The notes: generated by a model from the sequence alone, not told the origin. A DNA stretch of 64,000 nt from an uncultured Bdellovibrionales bacterium (GCA_903833275.1 CAILEP010000006.1:195652-259651); one strand, 5' to 3'. Numbered from the stretch's first letter, positions 15,685-25,707 are shown. Numbers and translations are program-made.

Positions 15685-16692
15685 TTAGAATTTAAGTAGA
15701 TTTGCGCCCCACGTAAAGCCCGCACCAAAGGCCACGAAAACAACGGTTTGGCCGCGTTTAACTTTGCCCAGCAGTACGGCTTCGTCAAAGGTGATTGGGA
15801 TGGTGGCCATTGTCGTATTGCCGTAGCGGTCGAGCGTATGATGGGTCTTTTCAAACGGAATCTCAAGTTGATTGAGAACCATTTGGTTGATGCGCATATT
15901 GGCCTGGTGGGCAATTACGAAATCCAAATCTTTCGGAGTCATATTATTGCGACCCAATATTTCATGTATGACCTCGACCATTCGAGTGATCGCGTTCTTA
16001 AATACTAATTTACCATCCATCTTTGGGTAGATAGAAAGATCATTTGGTTTTTCAAGCGCAAGGCGTGGATGATCGTTTGAACTGGGCTTCGCAAGAGTCA
16101 GCGCCTCGGCATACTTGCCTTCGCTGTGTAAAACGCTGTCGATAATGTGGGCCGATTTTTCGTCGCAGGCTTCAACGATAGCTGCGCCGGCGCCATCACC
16201 AAAAAGCACACTGATATCTCGGCCGCGGGTTGAAATATCAAGACTAGTTGAGTGAACCTCAGAGCCGACGATGAGAATGCGCTTATATTGGCCCGAGCGA
16301 ATCCAGGCGTCGGCGAGCGAGATTGCATAGACAAAACCTGAGCATTGATTGCGAATGTCGAGTGCTGGCACGGGCGACGAAAAGCCAAGTTCGCGCTGTA
16401 GCAAAACCCCAGTGCCCGGAAACACGTAGTCCGTCACCAGGCCGCCAAAAATAATCAAGTCGATATCGTCAGCTTTTAATTTGGCGCGGTCGAGAGCTTG
16501 TCTTGCGGCCGTGACACCCATGTTCAAAGTGGTGTCAGTATCGGTGACCCAGCGTCGTTCTTTGATGCCCGAGCGCTGTTGAATCCACTCGTCAGTGGTG
16601 TCCATAATTTTCTCGAGGTCTTTATTGGTGACCACGCGCGAGGGCACGTACATTCCAGTCGAAACGATTCGAGTTCTGGGGCTTGTGGCCAT
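15685..16692 (-). CDS. fabH: 3-oxoacyl-ACP synthase III family protein
   Basis: 335 residues. Thiolase-fold KAS III with catalytic Cys117 in DIRNQCSGF, the His in IAHQANMRI and the Asn in YGNTTMATIP, so the Cys-His-Asn triad is complete. AAGGAG precedes the ATG. KAS III condenses an acyl-CoA with malonyl-ACP to start fatty-acid synthesis. Because no other fab genes are nearby, a specialised role in another lipid or ketide pathway is equally possible. It lies 37 bases after the peptidase gene, possibly in the same transcript. A 96-base gap before the bufferin precursor holds that operon's promoter region. Confidence 0.85.
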   Translation of the reverse strand: MATSPRTRIVSTGMYVPSRVVTNKDLEKIMDTTDEWIQQRSGIKERRWVTDTDTTLNMGVTAARQALDRAKLKADDIDLIIFGGLVTDYVFPGTGVLLQRELGFSSPVPALDIRNQCSGFVYAISLADAWIRSGQYKRILIVGSEVHSTSLDISTRGRDISVLFGDGAGAAIVEACDEKSAHIIDSVLHSEGKYAEALTLAKPSSNDHPRLALEKPNDLSIYPKMDGKLVFKNAITRMVEVIHEILGRNNMTPKDLDFVIAHQANMRINQMVLNQLEIPFEKTHHTLDRYGNTTMATIPITFDEAVLLGKVKRGQTVVFVAFGAGFTWGANLLKF

Positions 16693-16729
16693 AAAGACTC
16701 CTTAGTATTGGGCGCAAACCGTCATATTA

Positions 16730-18883
16730 CTATTCGGTAATGCCTTCAAGCATTAAAAAGAACGCAAAATCGAGTGCATCTTCTTTAAGTGATTCGAAGC
16801 GTCCAGTTGTGCCAGAGTGCCCAGACGACATATCCGTTTTAAATAAAATTAAATTTGAACTTTTATTTTGGGTCCGTAGTTTCGCCACCCATTTTGCGGG
16901 CTCCCAGTATTGCACCTGTGAATCATGATAGCCGGTTGTAACAAGAATGTTGGGGTAGGCGGCCGCCTTTACGTTGTCATAGGGCGAATATGTTTTTATG
17001 TATTGATAGTCACCTTTGACGTTGGGGTTGCCCCATTCTTCGTATTCGTTTGTCGTCAGCGGGATTGTGTCATCAAGCATCGTTGTCAGCACGTCGACAA
17101 ACGGGACCGCGGCAATTGCCCCATGATAAAGGTCGGGTCGTAGGTTTAGAACGGCCCCCATCAAAAGCCCACCGGCGCTGCCGCCCATCATGTAAACATG
17201 ACCCTTTTGGCCGTAGCCGTGCTTCAAGCAGGTTTCGGTGGCCGAGACGAAATCGGTAAATGTGTTTTTCTTTTTTCGCAGCTTTCCGCTTTCATACCAA
17301 GCGCGGCCCATTTCGCTGCCGCCGCGAATGTGTGCAATAGCAAAAACAAAACCGCGATCAAGTAGACTTGTCACCGTTCTTCGAAAATAAGGGTCGGAGC
17401 TTAAGCCATACGAGCCATAGCCATAAATGTAGAGAGGGTTCTTGCCCTTTTTGAACAAAGATTTGTTGTAGACAATCGAAATCGGCACTTTGGTTTTGTC
17501 TGCGGTCGTCGCCCAGAGACGCTCAGAGCGGTAATTGCCTGACTCGTATGTTGGCACGCTCGCAATTTTTACCACCGCAGATTTTCTAGTTTTAAAATCG
17601 TAATCAAAAGTTGTTTCGGGCGCGGTTAGAGACTGATAGTCGTAGCGAAATGAGTTGGCTTCATACTCAGCGTTGGAGCCCAAGTTGCACGTGTATGTTG
17701 GGTCTGGAAACCGAATGCTCGTCAATTTCTTATCTGAGGCTTTCTTGCCGGAGCTTTTTTTCACACCGTCTACCGGGCGCTTTAGGTACGAAAGCTGAGT
17801 GAGGCCATTGCTGCGCTCTTCGAGCACAATATAATTTTTAAGCACCATGGCCTCTTCGACCAATACCTTTTCGCGGTGCTCAATGACTGAGCGCCAAAAT
17901 TTGCGATCTGTCTTGTCTTTGGCCGTTTGCATGAGGCGAAAATTTTTAGCTTTGTAATTGGTTAAAATAAAATAGCGATCGTCGCCATCCATTACAGTAT
18001 ATTCATGCTTTGGCGAGCGTTTAAAAATAAGTTTAAACTGGGCTTTCGAACTATTTGCATCAGTAACGCGCACCTCTGATGACGAATTGCTGACGGCGGT
18101 CAGGTAAATTTCATTTTGAGTGAGCGACTTTTGAACATAAACGTAGAACTGAGAGTCTTTTTCTTCGTACAGCAATTCGGGTTTTTTAGTGCCAAGAGTA
18201 AATTTAAAAACTTGATTGCTGCGAAGTGTTTCGGGGTCTTGGCGAGAGTACAAGATCGTTCGGTTGTCATTCAACCAAACCGCATTGCCTGAAACGGAAG
18301 TAATCGCATCGGGTAAGGCAGTTCGGGTTTTCAGGTTAACAAATCTAAGATCGTAAAATCTTCGCCCCACGGTATCGATGGCGTACATCAGATAGTTCTG
18401 GTCATATGAAACGGCCACGCGACTTACATCGAAATACTTTTGGCCTTTTGCTAAAGAATTTACATTCAAAATAATTTCTTCTTTGGCGGCGAGGTCTCTG
18501 TATTTTCGACAGTAGACCGGGTATTCGCCACCTTTTTCGAATCGAGTGTAGTAATAGTAGTCACCCTTTCGATAAGGCGCGCTCGAGTCATCTTCTTTTA
18601 TGCGCGCCCGAATTTCTGAAACTAAAGTCTCTTGCAACTTTTTTGTCGGTGCCATCACGTTTTCGACGTAGTCATTTTCAGAGTTAAGATAATCTAGGAC
18701 CGGTTTCGCGTCTCGTTCGCGCATCCAAAAATAGGGGTCAATTCGAGTGTCGCCGAATTTTACAAGTTTCTTGGCTTCGGTCTTTGCGGTTGGGGCGGTC
18801 GGTTTTGAAGGGCTTGACATGCAAGTGGCTCCTAGCAATTGAGAGAAGATGATTGCACTCGCCAGGTTGTTACGCAAGTGCAT
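16730..18883 (-). CDS. Oligopeptidase B-like S9A serine peptidase, probable lipoprotein
   Basis: 717 residues. FGDTRIDPYFWMRERD near the N-terminus starts a beta-propeller (about 90-440), followed by an alpha/beta-hydrolase domain with nucleophile Ser in GGSAGGLLMG and the catalytic His in SSGHSG. It cleaves short peptides after basic residues by homology to PtrB. The chosen ATG (18881-18883) follows the RND stop by one base and opens a hydrophobic stretch ending LLGATC and a Ser/Pro/Thr linker, which looks like a lipoprotein signal, although Thr before the Cys is unusual. The alternative ATG at 18820 has a good AGGAG and would give a 696-residue cytoplasmic enzyme. Confidence 0.88.
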   Translation of the reverse strand: MHLRNNLASAIIFSQLLGATCMSSPSKPTAPTAKTEAKKLVKFGDTRIDPYFWMRERDAKPVLDYLNSENDYVENVMAPTKKLQETLVSEIRARIKEDDSSAPYRKGDYYYYTRFEKGGEYPVYCRKYRDLAAKEEIILNVNSLAKGQKYFDVSRVAVSYDQNYLMYAIDTVGRRFYDLRFVNLKTRTALPDAITSVSGNAVWLNDNRTILYSRQDPETLRSNQVFKFTLGTKKPELLYEEKDSQFYVYVQKSLTQNEIYLTAVSNSSSEVRVTDANSSKAQFKLIFKRSPKHEYTVMDGDDRYFILTNYKAKNFRLMQTAKDKTDRKFWRSVIEHREKVLVEEAMVLKNYIVLEERSNGLTQLSYLKRPVDGVKKSSGKKASDKKLTSIRFPDPTYTCNLGSNAEYEANSFRYDYQSLTAPETTFDYDFKTRKSAVVKIASVPTYESGNYRSERLWATTADKTKVPISIVYNKSLFKKGKNPLYIYGYGSYGLSSDPYFRRTVTSLLDRGFVFAIAHIRGGSEMGRAWYESGKLRKKKNTFTDFVSATETCLKHGYGQKGHVYMMGGSAGGLLMGAVLNLRPDLYHGAIAAVPFVDVLTTMLDDTIPLTTNEYEEWGNPNVKGDYQYIKTYSPYDNVKAAAYPNILVTTGYHDSQVQYWEPAKWVAKLRTQNKSSNLILFKTDMSSGHSGTTGRFESLKEDALDFAFFLMLEGITE

Positions 18884-18884
18884 G

Positions 18885-21800
18885 TTATCCGGGTCTCTGC
18901 TTGCCGCTCGGTGCCTGAGATGAAAAAGTTCGCTTTGCAAGGTTAAGTGACCAAACTCGAAAGCGATCAATAAACGTGTAAGCGGCGGGCACTACAACGA
19001 GTGTCAACAGAGTCGAGCTGATGAGGCCGCCGATGATGGCGATGCCCATGCTCGTTCGCTGTTTCGAAGCCTCGTTGAGGCCAATGGCGAGAGGCGTTGT
19101 GCCCGCGATAAGCGCGAATGTTGTCATCAATATCGGTCGTAGGCGAGCCCGGCCCGCAGCGAGAAGCGCCTCTGCGCGATCGACGCCTTTAGCGACCTGC
19201 TGATGGGCATAATCGACCAGTAGAATTGAATTTTTAGTCGATACGCCGAGAAGCATGATAACGCCAATCCATGAAAAAATATTTAGTGACTCGTGTGAAA
19301 TATAAAGTGCAAAGAAGCAGCCGCAAATCGCCATAGGTAAGGCCAACATAATAGTCAGAGGCGTGATAAATGATTCATAAAGGCTTGCGAGCACAAAATA
19401 AATAAACAAAATGCCCAGGCCCATCGCCATGGCCATGTTCTCGCCCATTTCTTTAAAATTTTCAGCTTGGCCGACGAAATCGTAGGTCAGGCCTTCTGGG
19501 ATTTTTGTGTCATCTTCTTCGACCATCATCTTCTCGGCGTCACGAAGGATGTCAGAGAAGCCGGCTCCAGGGGTAATGTCGGCCGTAAGGCGAATGTAGC
19601 GGCTGCGGTCGCGTCGATTGACTTTTGATGGCCCCTCCGAATTAACGGGCTGCGCGATTCGATTTAGCGGCACAAGGCTACCATTTATATTCGGAACAAA
19701 AGTGGAATTAAAATCTTGGCGAAGGTCACGCTGGTCTTCTTGCAGACGCACGCGAATGTCGTACTCGCGATCGTTTTCTCGAAATTTTGCCGGCGTCGCG
19801 CCGTCGATCAGCACGCGCATTTCTTGGCCAGCAACCACGCTCGAAACGCCGAGGGCTTCTTGTTTTTCTTTAATGTACTGCACTTGAAATTCAGGCTTGC
19901 CGGGGCGAAAACTAACATCGACGTCGCGCAGGCCAGGATATTTTTTTAATTTTGCGAGCAGTTTAAGGCCGTATTTTTCTAGGCTCTGAATGTCACTGCC
20001 CACAATATCTAAATTAAATGGTCGTTCGCCGGCGCCGATTGGGTCAAAGTCCTTTACTTGGGGGTTGGCGTAGGCGAATTCTTTAAGTTGCTCGCGCAAG
20101 TGCTCCTTAAGTTCGCTTGTATTCATTTTTCTTTTTTTATACGGCACTAGGTGGACATAAGAATTCGCGACACTGGCGTCACCATCACTGTTGCCGACAG
20201 TAAATGCGCTGAGGGCGACTTCGGGGTTAGAGCGAATGACTTTGTCGACCTGCATGGCGACGTCATTCATTTTTGATAGGCTCGTGCCAGGGGGCAGATC
20301 GATGCTAACGGTGAATTCGCCGGCGTCTTGCGGAGGCAAAAAGGTTTTCGTTACACGACCGGCAACGATGAGACTTAGGCCAAAAATACTAAAACTAATA
20401 AAAAGAGAAAGAAGGGGGCGAGCCAATACGACAGTCAGTAGTCGCGAATAATTGGTCTCAAGAGAAACTTGTAAAGTTTCGAAGGGCGCCAAGAGGTATT
20501 TCTGCATCAGAGACTTTTTGCCCTCATGATCGCTGATGCCGGCGAAGTAGGCCGACAGCATCGGTGCCACGGTTAGCGCATCGAATAACGAAATTAACAT
20601 AGCAAAGCAAACAGTGAGGCCAAACTCTTTAAAAAACTGACCGACGATACCATGCAGAAAGCCAACGGGGCCGAACACGGCGATGACAGTAAAGGTCGTC
20701 GCTATAACGGCAAGGCGAACTTCGCCGGTGCCTTCGAGCGCTGCGGCCAGCGGCGTTTTGCCCATTTCTAGGTGCCTAAAAATATTTTCGCGTACGACGA
20801 TGGCATCATCGATAAGAAGACCGACCGACAGGCTCAGCGCGAGAAGGGTCATAATGTTAATTGAAAAGCCTGAAACGGCCATTAAGATGAAGGCGCCAAT
20901 GATCGAGTTTGGCAAAGCGAGGGCCGTGATAAACGTTGAGCGGCCACTGCCCAAAAACAGAAAGACCACAACGACGGCCAGAACGATACCAATGAGAATG
21001 GTTTCGCGTACGTCGGTGATGTTGCTTTGAATCCAAACAGAACCGTCGCGAACAATTTCAATTCGGCCCTTGTGTTTGGCCTTTGCGAATTCTTCGTTTA
21101 TCTTACTAATTTTAGTCTCGAGCGCGTGCACAACCGAAACGGTGTTTGACCCCGATTGCCGAAAGACGTTTACAAATAGGCTTTGCTCGCCATTTATATA
21201 GGTGCGAGATTTTTCTTCTTTAAGGTCATCGACGACATCGCCCACATCGCCGACAGTGACCGGTACATCATTGCCGAGAAAATTTACTACGACAGATTTG
21301 ATATCAGAGATTTTTTGAAATTGCCCAAGACTGCGAAAAACAAGTTCGCTAGACTGATTTTTAGATTTACCGAGGGGTATATTCTCACCTGAGGCCTGAA
21401 TTCTCTGGGCAACTTGAAGCGCGGCGACCTCATAAGATTTAAGCTTCTTGCGATCGAGATAAACCTGGATCTCGCGTTTGCGCCCGCCCAATATTTCAAC
21501 CTGCCCGACTTGGTTAACCTGTTCGAGTTTTGGTTTCAAAACTTCGTCAGCGAGATCGAATAAGCCCTTTTGATCAAGATCAGCTTTAATCGCCAGTGTA
21601 AGAACTGGTTGATCAGCAGGGTCGACTCTTCGAATAATTGGCTCGTCCACGTCTTTGGGCAGTTTCGTGCGGGCGCGAGTAACGGCCTCACGCATTTTGT
21701 CTTCGGCGTACTTGATGTCGGTTTCGAGTGTAAACTCACCAACGACGGTACTAACACCCTCTTGATTGATCGAGGTTAGGCGTTTAAGGCCGGAGATTGT

Positions 21801-22016
21801 GCTGATTTCATCCTCAAGGGGTTTGGCGACCAGCGTTTCAACTTCAGCCGGGCCAGCCCCGGGGTAGGGCACGGCCACCACCACAACCGGAAAGGTTATA
21901 TTCGGAAATAGGTCGACCGGCAATCGCCTTAGCGAAATATAGCCGGCAACGAGAATGAGAGTGAGAATGCTCGTGATAAATACGGGTCGGCGTATTGAGA
22001 GGTCAGCGAAATTCAC
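18885..22016 (-). CDS. RND-family efflux transporter permease (AcrB/HAE1 type)
   Basis: 1043 residues, the full family length. Twelve membrane helices and two large periplasmic loops. The TM4 proton-relay pair is present (VGLLIDDAIVVREN) and so is the TM10 lysine (LGVSTKNSILLVDYA). The N-terminus MNFADLSIRRPVFITSILTLILVAGY is typical. The pump exports drugs or other amphipathic compounds from the periplasm, driven by protons. Its start overlaps the TolC gene by four bases (ATGA). No periplasmic adaptor (HlyD/AcrA) gene is in this operon, so one must come from elsewhere. Confidence 0.93.
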   Translation of the reverse strand: MNFADLSIRRPVFITSILTLILVAGYISLRRLPVDLFPNITFPVVVVAVPYPGAGPAEVETLVAKPLEDEISTISGLKRLTSINQEGVSTVVGEFTLETDIKYAEDKMREAVTRARTKLPKDVDEPIIRRVDPADQPVLTLAIKADLDQKGLFDLADEVLKPKLEQVNQVGQVEILGGRKREIQVYLDRKKLKSYEVAALQVAQRIQASGENIPLGKSKNQSSELVFRSLGQFQKISDIKSVVVNFLGNDVPVTVGDVGDVVDDLKEEKSRTYINGEQSLFVNVFRQSGSNTVSVVHALETKISKINEEFAKAKHKGRIEIVRDGSVWIQSNITDVRETILIGIVLAVVVVFLFLGSGRSTFITALALPNSIIGAFILMAVSGFSINIMTLLALSLSVGLLIDDAIVVRENIFRHLEMGKTPLAAALEGTGEVRLAVIATTFTVIAVFGPVGFLHGIVGQFFKEFGLTVCFAMLISLFDALTVAPMLSAYFAGISDHEGKKSLMQKYLLAPFETLQVSLETNYSRLLTVVLARPLLSLFISFSIFGLSLIVAGRVTKTFLPPQDAGEFTVSIDLPPGTSLSKMNDVAMQVDKVIRSNPEVALSAFTVGNSDGDASVANSYVHLVPYKKRKMNTSELKEHLREQLKEFAYANPQVKDFDPIGAGERPFNLDIVGSDIQSLEKYGLKLLAKLKKYPGLRDVDVSFRPGKPEFQVQYIKEKQEALGVSSVVAGQEMRVLIDGATPAKFRENDREYDIRVRLQEDQRDLRQDFNSTFVPNINGSLVPLNRIAQPVNSEGPSKVNRRDRSRYIRLTADITPGAGFSDILRDAEKMMVEEDDTKIPEGLTYDFVGQAENFKEMGENMAMAMGLGILFIYFVLASLYESFITPLTIMLALPMAICGCFFALYISHESLNIFSWIGVIMLLGVSTKNSILLVDYAHQQVAKGVDRAEALLAAGRARLRPILMTTFALIAGTTPLAIGLNEASKQRTSMGIAIIGGLISSTLLTLVVVPAAYTFIDRFRVWSLNLAKRTFSSQAPSGKQRPG

Positions 22017-23428
22017 TTGGTCTCGCTTTCGTAAAGCTCGAGCTGATTAACGGCAGTTCGGTACTCAAGCTCGGTGTTGATGCGATTGAGTTGGGCTGAG
22101 ACGTGGTCTTGCTCAAATTGCAACACTTGAAATAGTGTCGTGCGCCCTCGGCGGTGGCGTTCGCGCTCACTCTCAAGTTTGGTGGTTTGCGAGGCCTCTA
22201 TTTTCTCGGCGAGCCGCAAACGATCGCGCGCATTGCCGATCTGCCGAATCAAAATATCAAGATCGCGAGTTTCATCAATTTTTTGCTTTTTCAATTTAAA
22301 CTCTGTCGACTCGATTTCTTTGGCAAAACTGTTTGCCACGCGATCAGCTTTCGTAAACGCGAGCGGGGTCGTAAATTTCACGCCGTAGGCATAGACCGGG
22401 TGTTGGCCGAAATCTTCGGCCTGCTGAAGGGTTATGTCATTTCGGGTGTAAGCAAAGGAGGCGAAGATATCGAGGGTCGGTTTCGCGCTTTCTTCGTTCA
22501 TTTTACTTTTTGCCTTCGTGGCCGCCAGCGACTTTTCAGTGGCCTTGGTGTCGAGGCGAGAGAGCGTGAACTTATTAATGGCGACCGGCTCATTCAAGGG
22601 TTGGGGTGCGAGTTCGTCACTGACGACATCTGAGTCGATGCCGCGCAGTGAGTTGAAGCGGAGGGCTGTGCTTCTCAAGTCATTTTCGTTTTTCATTAAC
22701 TCGAGATCGCGTTGTTCAAAAACGGCTTCGGTTTGCAGAAAATCAGATTTATCGGCGAGCTCGTTTTGAGCGCGGGCCCGTGCCCAATCGCGAAGCTTGC
22801 CGGCAAAATCACGACTTGCGCGTAGGGCAATCAGAGCTTTTCTCAAAAAATACAATTCTAGAAAGGTATTTTTGGCTTCAACAACTGCGGCGAGATAGTG
22901 AAATTTTTCAGCATAGAAGTTAGCTTCAGCTCCAGACCTAATTAGAACTTCTTGCGCGCGGCTTTCGGCGCCCCAGCCGTTTCTCCATAGAGATTGAGTC
23001 AGCTCAACACCTGGTTCGGTCGAATAGTACTTCGGAACAGGCACGAAATTGGGCGCGGCACCTGTAATGTCGACTGATTTGAGGTCGTAATACACATCGC
23101 CCTTCAAACCAAAATTGGTCATTTCTTGAACGGCAATTTTATAATCTTCACCCACTGTTTTCGAGCCGTAGAGCATGGGTACGTAAGTGTCCTGTTCGCT
23201 CACTTTTCGCTGTGCCGACAATTCAAGCTGAGGTAAAAAAAGAAGGTTCGCGTCATTAATTTGCATTTTCGCGGAGGTTTGCCCGATCTCGGCGGCGCGT
23301 ATCGCGGGGTTTAGTCGACTAACCTGTTCGAGATATTCTGAAAGGGCGAGCTCATTGGCTTGAGCTGTCGAAACCAGTAGAAGTGTCACGAAAAATATCG
23401 CTGTGAATTTGCATTGATGAGGTCGCAT
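22013..23428 (-). CDS. TolC-family outer membrane efflux protein
   Basis: 471 residues with an N-terminal signal (hydrophobic FTAIFFVTLLLVSTAQA) and two long helical repeats typical of outer membrane efflux proteins (LNPAIRAAEIGQTSAKMQINDAN; then LDTKATEKSLAATKAKSKM). It forms the outer membrane channel of a tripartite export system. It is first in the TolC-RND pair, 63 bases downstream of the HxlR regulator gene in the same orientation. Confidence 0.88.
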   Translation of the reverse strand: MRPHQCKFTAIFFVTLLLVSTAQANELALSEYLEQVSRLNPAIRAAEIGQTSAKMQINDANLLFLPQLELSAQRKVSEQDTYVPMLYGSKTVGEDYKIAVQEMTNFGLKGDVYYDLKSVDITGAAPNFVPVPKYYSTEPGVELTQSLWRNGWGAESRAQEVLIRSGAEANFYAEKFHYLAAVVEAKNTFLELYFLRKALIALRASRDFAGKLRDWARARAQNELADKSDFLQTEAVFEQRDLELMKNENDLRSTALRFNSLRGIDSDVVSDELAPQPLNEPVAINKFTLSRLDTKATEKSLAATKAKSKMNEESAKPTLDIFASFAYTRNDITLQQAEDFGQHPVYAYGVKFTTPLAFTKADRVANSFAKEIESTEFKLKKQKIDETRDLDILIRQIGNARDRLRLAEKIEASQTTKLESERERHRRGRTTLFQVLQFEQDHVSAQLNRINTELEYRTAVNQLELYESETK

Positions 23429-23491
23429 AGGTGTCTTTCTTAAACTTGGATTGTCTAAGTATTCTACGCGACTTAAAATGTATGGTCAGAA

Positions 23492-24016
23492 TTAAATGCA
23501 GTCAGCTGGGGCTTGGTCTGATCCAGAAATTGTAGCGTTGGCAGTCACCGAATTATCACCGGTACCGGCCAAAAGTTGTGCGCGAAAATCTTTACCCCAA
23601 ATGCTGAGTTCTTTCATCGCCGGGGCTAGACTGCGGCCGAGTTCATTGAGCGAGTATTCTACTCGTGGCGGCACTTCGTAATACATTTTTCGCTGAATCA
23701 AGCCATCGGCCTCGAGCTCGCGCAACTGTTGAGCGAGCATTTTTACGGTGATGCCCTTGATTTCTTTTTTCAACTCGCCAAATCGTTTTTTGTTGTCTCT
23801 TAAGTGCCAGATGATCACCGGCTTCCACTTGCCGCCAATAATTCGAATCGCCAGTTCGACAGGGCAATTTATTGAAGCGAGGGCGCGCTTTGAGCCTTTG
23901 GTTTTTGCGGTGGTAGATGGCGCCGTCGTAGGCTGGGTATCGTCTGCTGGTGAGGTCTCAGTATTAAATGAGGTTTCGCTAGTTGTGCTTGAGGTATTAG
24001 GATCAAGTTCTTGCAT
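23492..24016 (-). CDS. HxlR-family winged-helix regulator with a Ser/Thr-rich N-terminal tail
   Basis: 174 residues. Residues about 50-155 are a canonical HxlR domain (CPVELAIRIIGGKWKPVIIWHL, FGELKKEIKGITVKMLAQQLRELEADGLI, YSLNELGRSL). The first 45 residues are a disordered Ser/Thr/Pro-rich tail, unusual for this family. AGGGG precedes the ATG at good spacing, supporting the long form. It precedes the TolC and RND genes on the same strand and probably controls them in response to a redox or small-molecule signal. Confidence 0.88.
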   Translation of the reverse strand: MQELDPNTSSTTSETSFNTETSPADDTQPTTAPSTTAKTKGSKRALASINCPVELAIRIIGGKWKPVIIWHLRDNKKRFGELKKEIKGITVKMLAQQLRELEADGLIQRKMYYEVPPRVEYSLNELGRSLAPAMKELSIWGKDFRAQLLAGTGDNSVTANATISGSDQAPADCI

Positions 24017-24079
24017 GTTGGTCCCCTTTCAGTGAGGCAAATTTAATTCATAATTATGATGATCGTCATGATATAAAAT

Positions 24080-24126
24080 AGCCAATATTTAAGACGCTAG
24101 AATGTATTAATATTTACTGATTGGCT
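24080..24126. promoter_or_regulatory. Inverted repeat in the divergent HxlR / peptide-transporter gap
   Basis: AGCCAAT (24080-24086) and ATTGGCT (24120-24126) are 33 bases apart, with a repeated AATATTTA inside each half. The 270-base, A/T-rich gap (24017-24286) also holds the palindrome CATAATTATG near the HxlR start. These are candidate regulator sites; no confident promoter hexamers were picked. Confidence 0.35.
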
Positions 24127-24286
24127 AGTATGTTCTTTAGTAACCATAGTATTCAAATGGAAACCTAAAGGTTAGTGAAAACAGCTGTTAAACTATAGAT
24201 TTAGGTTGGTAATTATATGTTGCCGCATCGCCCCCATCTGAACTATAGCTAAAAATTCAAATTAAACACTAACTTGCGAGGGGTAT

Positions 24287-25690
24287 GTGCGGGGAGCAAT
24301 TGCAGAAAAGTTTAAGGGTAAAGAGTACTTCGGCCATCCTGTTGGCTTGTTTGTTTTATTTTTAACAGAAATGTGGGAGCGCTTTTCTTACTACGGCATG
24401 CGCGCGCTGCTCGTTATGTATATGGCAAATTATCTATTATCCGACCCAGTCAGAGCCAAGGCTATATTGGGATACCCGCACCTCGAGTCTTTGTTGACCA
24501 GTATGTATGGTGCGCTGACCGCCCAACAAATGAGCTCGCAAATATACGGGCTTTACACGGGCCTTGTTTATATGACTCCGATCTTAGGTGGGATGCTCGC
24601 GGACCGGTTGCTCGGCCAGTACAAAACCGTTTATTTGGGCGGGACTTTAATGGCCATCGGCCACTTTCTTATGGCCAGTGAACAAATGTTTTTGCTCGCG
24701 CTTATCTTTTTGATCGCCGGCAATGGTTGCTTTAAGCCCAATATTTCGACCCAGGTCGGCAGTTTGTATGCCCCCGGTGACTCTCGTCGTGACGGTGCTT
24801 TCACAATTTTCTATATGGGCGTTAATCTCGGCGCCTTTCTGTCGCCGCTTATTTGCGGAACTCTTGGCCAAAAAGTTGGCTGGCATTGGGGTTTCGGCGC
24901 GGCTGGCGTGGGCATGATTGTCGGCCTTGTTATGTATTGGCTTGGTTCGGGGCTTGTTCCGCAAGGGGTGAACTCTCAGCTGAGCCCGGCCGACAAGAAA
25001 GCGAATGCTAACTCGAAGACGCCAGTTTCGAAAATAAAAATGACTGCGGCCGAATGGCGAGCTGTTGCTGTGATCGGCATCTTGGTTGTTTTCAATATGG
25101 TTTTTTGGGCTGTCTACGAAGAGCAAGGCAATGTTATGCAGCTCTGGGCCGACCAGCGTACGAATTGGAATCTATTGGGCTGGGAAGTTCCGTCAGCTTG
25201 GTTTCAGTCGCTCAACGCCGCAATGATTTTTCTATTCGCCCCATTGTTAGATATGTTTTGGCGTCGTCAGGCGAGTAAGGGCGCCGAGCCGTCAACCGTT
25301 AGTAAAATGGGTCTTGGTTGTATATTACTCGGCGTTGGCTACATCGTGATGATCTTTGCGGCGCGCTACACCCCGGATGGCGGCCGCGGTTCGGTGATGT
25401 GGCTTGTAGGCGCAACTTTTCTTTACACAATTGGTGAGCTTTACTTTTCGCCCGTCGGTCTGTCGTTTGTAACAAAAGTAGCGCCCCCCCGTTTGGTTTC
25501 AACCATGATGGGTGTGTGGATGCTTTCGATGGCGTTTGGTAATTATGGCACTGGCGTAATTGGCATGTATTACGAGAAAATGTCACCGGACAAATTTTTC
25601 TTGATGCTTACATTAATGGGTGTCGTGACCGGTTCGATTTATTTCTTGATTAAAAAACCGATCATGCGTGCAATAGCAAAAGAAGTTTAA
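24287..25690 (+). CDS. Proton-dependent peptide transporter (POT/PTR family)
   Basis: 467 residues, about 12-14 membrane helices. The proton-coupling motif EMWERFSYYG (ExxER) is at the first helix, and NGCFKPNISTQVG is the PTR2 signature. It imports di- and tripeptides across the inner membrane with protons. The frame opens with a GTG at 24287; GAGGGG is only three bases upstream, so the start is uncertain. The amino-acid permease follows after 17 bases, indicating a shared peptide/amino-acid uptake operon. Confidence 0.9.
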   Translation: MRGAIAEKFKGKEYFGHPVGLFVLFLTEMWERFSYYGMRALLVMYMANYLLSDPVRAKAILGYPHLESLLTSMYGALTAQQMSSQIYGLYTGLVYMTPILGGMLADRLLGQYKTVYLGGTLMAIGHFLMASEQMFLLALIFLIAGNGCFKPNISTQVGSLYAPGDSRRDGAFTIFYMGVNLGAFLSPLICGTLGQKVGWHWGFGAAGVGMIVGLVMYWLGSGLVPQGVNSQLSPADKKANANSKTPVSKIKMTAAEWRAVAVIGILVVFNMVFWAVYEEQGNVMQLWADQRTNWNLLGWEVPSAWFQSLNAAMIFLFAPLLDMFWRRQASKGAEPSTVSKMGLGCILLGVGYIVMIFAARYTPDGGRGSVMWLVGATFLYTIGELYFSPVGLSFVTKVAPPRLVSTMMGVWMLSMAFGNYGTGVIGMYYEKMSPDKFFLMLTLMGVVTGSIYFLIKKPIMRAIAKEV

Positions 25691-25707
25691 AGAACCTCTG
25701 GAGTAAT

